This document shows positions 58,016 to 64,000 of a stretch of 64,000 nucleotides of DNA, piece by piece. This DNA comes from Lagenorhynchus albirostris (lineage: Eukaryota; Chordata; Mammalia; Artiodactyla; Delphinidae). The position numbers were made by a program, and so were the translations under genes. Every line of letters begins with the position of its first letter. The stretch's first letter is position 1. The notes below the pieces were generated by a model. It ran no database searches, had not been told where the DNA came from, and worked only from the letters and a program-made list of their open reading frames with translations. The stretch is from the NCBI RefSeq assembly GCF_949774975.1, contig NC_083097.1, forward strand, positions 24,463,646 through 24,527,645, read 5' to 3'.

Positions 58016-60009
58016 AAGTGTCCCTGAGGGTCCTGCTGAGACTTCAAAACGGCATCCTTCTTCACAGTTATAGGATTTTTCTTCAGTAGTTTTCAGTGAC
58101 TTTTGATCAGGGAACAAAGTGGAGGCCTTATCTTAGGACATGGGCCAAAGAAATTCAGACACTGATATTATTCTAATCATTGTGCCTTCTCCTCACAACC
58201 CTCTAAATTCTAGTATCTTAAAAAATATGACAATTCCTTTTTTAACCTTCTGTTTCATGACATGGACTAATTTATATGAGCAGTGAAATCATCTGGGATT
58301 TAGATTCTAGTGAGACAGACTAGTTGTAAAGCATGCAGTTTGCTTTAGTTAAATTGCTTGTAGCTGTACGAACTCATGGCAATACTGTTAATGGCTGTAT
58401 TATCTCTCCACTCCAGAGCCATTAATGTGTCTCCACTGAAACTGCACGCAATAGAGTCTTATTTACTTCATTAAACACCATGCCTGGCTGGACTTCTTTG
58501 AGAGATATGTTTATTTCCTGCATGAAATGCTATGAAGTTAAAAGTTCTAGAAGCCTTATACAGTGTTCTGGCGACTGTCTACTAAGAACTGGACAATACT
58601 TTCTTACCTGTAAAATTATTTGAGTACTTCCTTATTTAATAGGTCACTGGATGCAACTTGCCTCCAAAAATCAAATTCCTTTCTAGAGATTTAACAGAAG
58701 GGTTTCAATAGTAAGGATTCTGCATTTTCTTTTGACATTTGCTTCACCTAAAGTTTTGGAGACTCTTTCATCCTACACTTTACTAGGCAGTAAAAGTTAT
58801 AAAGTTGAAGTTCACTTAAGCAAAGTTCCAAAATAGCTAAACCTCACTGCTCTGTATAACCAGACAGGAGGACCCATGAAAATGCATATTTCCTCTGGTA
58901 TTTTACTTCTCTTGTAATTATCGTTGTAGTTTGCATAGCTGGTCTTACAAATTTAGAAGAAAAAGGAATAACTGAAATACTCTAGTTGATAAATTGCACA
59001 TAGTCCAGCCATTTTAGTCAGTCAAAAAAAAAATTTAGTGGCAAGATGATGGCTAGTTAGTAGAATGTCACTTCATCTATTATAGGTGAATTAAGCAGCA
59101 TGTAGTTAGAGCCCAAGTTGGATTTCTGTATTTTCCAAACTGACATTTAAGTGACATTTCCAGCATGAAAGGTAATGACTTTTTATAACAATCATATTAT
59201 GATGATGATTGCTTCCACATTGAGTGTGCTTCAATTTACACATGGGCAATCAGAACGTGTCCATAGTAAGTTACAGTCTCTCCACATCTAACCTAGTTCC
59301 AGGGTCTAAATTATTCATAAGGTCCTTATCATCTGGTGGGAGAATATGACTTATTTTCAAAAATCTATATTTAGATTACTTAAAGAGAGGGGCCATTAAA
59401 GAGAGAGAGAGAGAAATAACAAAGTTCTGTATAATATGTGAACAACAAACAGATGCTATAGAGTATGATTAAGTAAATAACTGATATTGAAGGCAGAGGG
59501 GAAAGATAATGAAAAGGCAAACTAACAAGTACTTTGCTAGTATAGAAGCTGAATCCAAACAGTCAGTGCTTCCAGATGCTTTTCTTCCCCATGAATTTTT
59601 TTTTAAATCCTTCCTTAATTTGTTATCTATTTAAGTTTCTTTTCTAGATCTTAGCTTGCATTTGGAAGTATAATGAAGGAAAAGGAAGCATAATGCTAGC
59701 AGTTTGAGATAATTCAGAGAAGTACTGCTACTAAAAATCCTACTATGGTTTCTTATTGTCACAAATCATTCAGTTGTATAGGAAGACATAATATTGCACA
59801 AATACCGCAAGGACTATCAATGTTCCTTTGTATTTTCTTAATGTGCTTTTGTTGATGGTTGCTGAGACAAAAATAATCTGTTAAATCCATGTACTTTACA
59901 AGCATTATATGTGTTTGGTTTTGTACTTTTCATTTTAGGTAAAATCTTTTGTACCTTTGTATCTTACTTTAATAGTTTAGCTTGCTTGGGAAAGAAAGTT
60001 AAAGTAGAT
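58016..60009. other. Longest repeat-poor stretch of the window
   Basis: Nearly 2 kb without a transposon I can recognise, except short A/T and GA runs (GA repeat at about 59400-59415). Open frames are short in all six frames, so it is not coding. It could hold conserved non-coding sequence; composition alone cannot show this. Confidence 0.45.
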
Positions 60010-60260
60010 TATATTCAATAAACTATTATGAAATGCTATTGAATTACAGGCTCTTTGCTAGGCACTAGGGTTTGGAAGTTAATAAAAAGACATGGTTTTC
60101 AAGGTGTTCACAGAAGAGTGGGGAGATAAGCATATAAACAATGATGACATCAAATCTAATTAATATGGATGGAGAGCAAGGTAGAGGGGGCTTTGGAGGG
60201 AGGTGCAGTCAATTACAGCTGAAAAGTTCAAGGAAGAGTTCACAGGAAAGTTGATAAGAA
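60010..60260 (-). mobile_element. L2/CR1-like LINE 3' end
   Basis: 'aggctctttgctaggcactagggtttggaag', 'cacagaagagtggggagataagcatataaac' and 'gtacaatg'-like blocks fit an inverted CR1-clade 3' end followed by its upstream part. Diverged. Confidence 0.55.
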
Positions 60261-61309
60261 TTATCCTTCTTCCTCAGGATAAGTAATATATATATATTTT
60301 AAATTTTATGAATCATTTTATGACTTGGGAATTACAAACATTTTTACAAGTCTCTCCATCACTTTTCAAATATATATTCACATGTATATATATTTATATA
60401 ATATACGTATACATACATGTCATATATATGTATGTACCTATGTTTATGTATGTATTTTGTTTCAGATGCTACGCAAAGAACTGAAAATTGTAACAAGTAA
60501 GATATATACAGTTTCTTCCTTCATGGATCTTTAATCTACTAGTGGTGTCCAGCTGGAGCTGAACACATTCCATATGCAAATAAGGCATGAGAAGAAATGT
60601 TAGAATTTTTATGTGTATATGTTTTAGTGGAAAGGAAAGAAATCAAGGACATTATTTACAATAATGTCCTCAGGTAAATCCTAATCCAGGTTATACTTCT
60701 CATGCACTCTGCCTTTATTATTCTGGTGGGAGGAGGAATCCACAAGGAAAAGTGAAGCACAGTACTCTCACTCAGTTGTATACTTTTAATATATGTGCAC
60801 CCAATTAAGTCAAATTTTGGACCATTTCTTCTAATATAAGCTAAAGTTTAGCTGCTAACCCAATACTAACAAAATTGAAGTGTCTTACATACATTCTAGT
60901 TAAGGGACTATGGTGTGATGAAAATACTTATTACGTAAACACAAGTGAAATAAAAGATGACAGAACCAACCCTTTTTCTATTGCACAAATAATCTTGTCA
61001 TTAGCCCCAATGTTAATCTGTCCCTTCAAGGTAAAAGTGATGCTCTAACAATGAGTGGGTAAGAAACTGCTTCTTCAAAGTACCTTGCGCTAAGAAGAGA
61101 TCATTGTCAATACACATACTTAGAAATTTTCCTGGTTTTAATTGCTTTTTGTTATTGTCGTAAGTTAGCTTCCTAGCACATGCTGGGAGGCTGAGTTTGG
61201 GGTATAAGATCTCTATCAGGGAATAACACCCTTGAAAGGAAGTGGGTGAAGTAGAATTTGACAGAAACAGAAGTCAAATAATGATTCACGACCCACATAG
61301 CCTTGGCCA
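60261..61309. other. No gene; includes AT/TATG-rich low complexity
   Basis: A TATATA/TATG-rich run lies at about 60370-60460. The rest has no recognised feature. Confidence 0.45.
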
Positions 61310-61677
61310 ATGTTTTAGTCAGCTTGGGCTGCTAAAACAGAATACCATAGACTGGATGGCTTATAAACAACTGAAATTTATTTCTCATAGTTCTGGAGTT
61401 CTAGAAGTCTGAGATCATGTGTCAGCATGGTCAGATTCTCATGTGATTCCTCTTCTGCTGTTTCCTCACTGTGTACTCACATGCTGTTTCCTCACTGTGT
61501 ACTCACGAGAGAGCTCTCATGGGTCTCTTTCATAAGGGCATTAATCCAATTCATGACGGCTCCATCCTCATGACCTAATTACCTACCAAAGGCCCGACTT
61601 TCTGATATCATCATATTGGGGGTTATGATTTCAACACATGAATTTTGAGGAGACACAAACATTCAGTCCATAACAGC
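61310..61677 (-). mobile_element. MLT1-type ERVL-MaLR solo LTR with internal duplication
   Basis: 'gcttgggctgctaaaacagaataccatagactggatggc', 'tcatagttctggagttctagaagtc', 'ataagggcattaatccaattcatgacgg' and the end 'aaacattcagtccataacag' are inverted MLT1 blocks. A 25-bp segment is duplicated in tandem at 61456-61506. Confidence 0.9.
61456..61506. repeat. Tandem duplication inside the MLT1 LTR
   Basis: A 25-bp unit starting 'tgctgtttcctcactgtg' is perfectly repeated at 61456-61480 and 61482-61506 with one base between. The perfect identity suggests that it is much younger than the LTR. Confidence 0.97.
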
Positions 61678-62637
61678 CAACCCCACAGGGAGCTCTGGAG
61701 GACTATTTCCTAACAGAATTGTCTGATGCCTGGCTGAGATACTGTATCTTAACACTCCAGTGTCACTCAGTTAGCAGATGCCCCAGGAAGGCATGAGCTT
61801 TGGTGAGGGAGCCTTCTGCAACTGAGGCAAGCCCTAAAGGGTCACAGTGGTGTTGAATTCGATTTTTTTAAAGATATAATACCTTTCTATTCAGTTTATA
61901 GAATCTATTGATTGATGGAAACTAGAAAGGTAGTGCCAACTAGAAGAGATGTCACCCTCATCAGTGGAAAAAAGCTGACTTTTTTGATTGATGTCTATGA
62001 AATCTATGAATCTATGAAATGAATGTCTGTATGATTTAAAATCTATGGAACATGATAAAGACTATTTAGGGATAAAAAAATAAGTAGCCCATGCAGAGTG
62101 TTTAAAATGATAATAAGAAAAAAATTTCACATATCAAGTCTGTTTTATTCAATATAATATTTACAATTTTAACCATCTATTGTCCTATGGGACTACAAAC
62201 ACTATAAAGCTAGGAACTAAATTTGTAGTTACTAAAATTCCTAACTACAAATCTACATATAGTTTGTTGAAAGTATACTTTCAACAAATAAAGAATAGAA
62301 AAGAGACCAGTTCACAAAATATGAAAGGGTAGACACATGGTGGCTAATCCCTACTACTAAAAAATCACTAAGTGATAATAAAGGAGAAAAAAAGTATAAA
62401 TATACAAGTGCTAAGTTAAAAAACAATGAAATAACAGGGATATCAACATTTTTTAAGATGCAGTGCAGGTAGATGACTGGAAACCAAACTAGCAAACCAA
62501 AGAATGAAAACTGAGTGCTAAATGGGAGAAATCAAGATATGAACTTTTGTGCAAGAGAAATTCAGAGAAATTCAGGAATCTGAGGTACTTAGCATGTCCA
62601 ATATGAAGTATAACAATATTGAAATACTGAAAACAAT
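61678..62637. other. No gene; contains two adjacent hairpins
   Basis: No named repeat. The two hairpins at 62221-62288 are listed separately. The coding signal is nil (frames up to 80 codons, no domain). Confidence 0.45.
62221..62288. repeat. Two adjacent hairpins, one a perfect 26-bp palindrome
   Basis: 62221-62231 ('atttgtagtta') pairs exactly with 62242-62252 around a 10-base loop. Ten bases on, 62263-62288 ('tttgttgaaagta' joined to its exact reverse complement) is a perfect palindrome with no spacer. Confidence 0.97.
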
Positions 62638-64000
62638 GTGACTTCCGCTTTCAGAGAAGGCATGGAATAAATTTGGAAGTTGCTATTCCCATCCTTTAAA
62701 CAAGAAAAGCAGCAGAAACTAAAAATCAATTACTTTTCTTGTAAACATTATAGAACAGAGGTCACCAAGCAAAATGCCACCCTGAAATCTGGGGAGTCAG
62801 GCAAATCCAGAGTGATACTGCAATTGAAATCTGTTAATCTAGAGCTGTAGTTACTGAATCCATAAACAAGTAGGACCACTTAAAGGGTAATTTTGACTAA
62901 TGCTGGAGGCTATGTGTGGAAGGGAAGAGAAACTCCTGGGTTCTTCGTTGAACCTCCACCGTTTCATGGGCTCTCTCTAGGAAACCATGAGGTTCTATGG
63001 TGAAGATCCAAAAAAGAACCCCTCTTGTCTCTGGCATGGGTAGAAGAGTATTCATTGTGAAACATGTCCAGTGCCTTCTCCAAAACACAGGTGTACTCTC
63101 CAGGGAAAAAGGGTTTGCCAGAAGGCAATTCTGAAATCTTATCCCAGCTGAGAAAGGGGAACTCCTCCCACAGGCAGGCCACTGCTGCTGGCATTCTATC
63201 TAACCTAAGGGGTAGAGAGCAATAACAGGGGACAGGACTTCAAGAAAACAGATGGAAATGTTGTCGCTCAGGACTAGTGTACTGTATAGGGGAAAAAGGT
63301 ATTTCACCCAAGAAATACCTGTAGAGGTAACACAACCAAGAAACAGGGCCACTAAAAGACTGGGACTTAGAAGACTACAGAATGTTCCTCCTACCCAACA
63401 TTTTATCACCAAACCAACAAGGCTTCAGTCTAATAACAGTGGATTACATCTGAAAAGGAGAAAGAAACAGACTCTTTTGAAAGAGTACATATGGAATCCC
63501 CAAAGTCAGAAGAGGAGACAAAAACGAGGACACTAGAAAAGATTAGAAGCTTGGTACCTTTAACTCCAACAATCATTAAAGCTCCAGCAATCATTAAAGA
63601 GTGAATCCCATGTCCAGATTCATATACATCATCACATTAAAGGCCCATTTAATCTCATTTTCTATTGTCCCATATATTAAAACCCATATAGGTTTCCACA
63701 AAATCTTACAAAGCATGAAAAAAATGCAAGAAAAAACAAAACAGTTTGAGGAGACAAAGTTATCATAAAAACCAGACAGCTAAGACACAGATTTTGGAAT
63801 TATCAGACTGAAGAGTTAAAATAACTAAAATTAGTTTTAATCTAGGGAAACCACTAATTTTTTTAAAGAAGCATAATTGGTGAGCTCAGAGAAGAGAAAA
63901 AAAAGTAGCTTATATAAAATGCTCCATTAAGGCCAGGGAAGATATAAAAAGAGGGAAAGAAAAAGAAACAGAACAAAGTCAACTAATAGAAAACAGTTCA
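62638..64000 (+). mobile_element. Old L1/HAL1 5' UTR and ORF1 start, runs off the window
   Basis: It starts 'gtgacttccgctttcagagaaggcatggaataaatttggaag', which looks like the 5' end of an old L1 or HAL1. It is followed by 5' UTR-like DNA and then ORF1-like blocks ('gcatgaaaaaaatgcaag', 'acacagattttggaattatcagactgaagagttaaaataac'). The 63252-63536 frame is within this element and is not a gene. The element is cut by the window end. Confidence 0.6.
63564..63599. repeat. 18-bp tandem duplication
   Basis: 'ctccaacaatcattaaag' is followed directly by 'ctccagcaatcattaaag' (one mismatch), inside old L1/HAL1 DNA. Confidence 0.97.

Noticed and set aside
57601..58065. 154-codon minus frame with an RRLRMRRFSGHG-type segment
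   Set aside because: It spans a CHR SINE. The same peptide recurs wherever this SINE occurs in this orientation.
1..64000. A novel multi-gene biological system
   Set aside because: I looked on both strands for operons, gene clusters, toxin or defence modules and clustered exons. All long frames trace to L1, SINE or LTR sequence, or are isolated and featureless.

Overview
This window reads as mammalian nuclear DNA from a cetartiodactyl, most likely a cetacean (whale or dolphin). The strongest evidence is about twelve tRNA-derived SINEs of the CHR type, eight of them young and alike, together with L1 lineages, MaLR/ERVL LTRs, L2, MIR and hAT/Tigger fossils. I see no Alu, B1/B2, Bov-B or Bov-tA. 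The DNA is AT-rich and non-coding in character. I find no intact host gene, no convincing spliced exon, no tRNA/rRNA gene and no CRISPR or prokaryotic-type system. It is best described as an intergenic or deep-intronic segment built from layered transposable elements.

Layout. 1-10 kb: two MLT1 LTRs (minus), a short L1 3' end, old L2 and MIR pieces, a MaLR LTR split by a SINE, and an opposed SINE pair near 9.0 and 9.6 kb. 10-14.4 kb: mostly unassigned AT-rich DNA plus MIR fragments and one SINE. 14.45-15.43 kb: a 5'-truncated L1. 15.51-22.88 kb: a full-length L1 (5'UTR, ORF1, ORF2, 3'UTR, A-tail) with a 10-bp target-site duplication (TSD), now dead through stops and frameshifts and split by a CHR SINE with its own TSD. 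23.5-28.2 kb: old L1, a MaLR LTR with internal region, L2 and a probable HAL1. 28.57-31.96 kb: an old L1M into which a younger L1 landed; the younger copy also lost about 1.9 kb internally.

33-39.8 kb: MLT1, MaLR and ERVL LTRs, ERVL internal and pol remnants, two polyadenylated retrocopies of unidentified transcripts, and more L1M. 40-48 kb: a (CA)n array, a minus-strand L1 split by a CHR SINE, a purine tract, MLT1, L2, another L1/SINE nest, a hairpin-like inverted repeat and a hAT fossil. 48.2-52 kb: relatively repeat-poor, with a good CTCF-like motif. 52.2-58 kb: Tigger, L2, hAT, SINE and MLT1 in a nest. 58-60 kb: the longest repeat-poor stretch. 60-64 kb: L2-like, MLT1, a double hairpin including a perfect 26-bp palindrome, and the 5' part of an old L1/HAL1 running off the end.

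No genes work together here. The mechanistic links are between parasites: L1 enzymes explain the SINE insertions and retrocopies (A-tails and TSDs), and the nesting order gives relative ages (L2/MIR, then MaLR/ERVL/L1M/hAT, then younger L1, then CHR SINEs). Repeat names come from recognising consensus-like stretches by eye, so subfamily names and edges are approximate (usually within 10-30 bp, worse for old elements).
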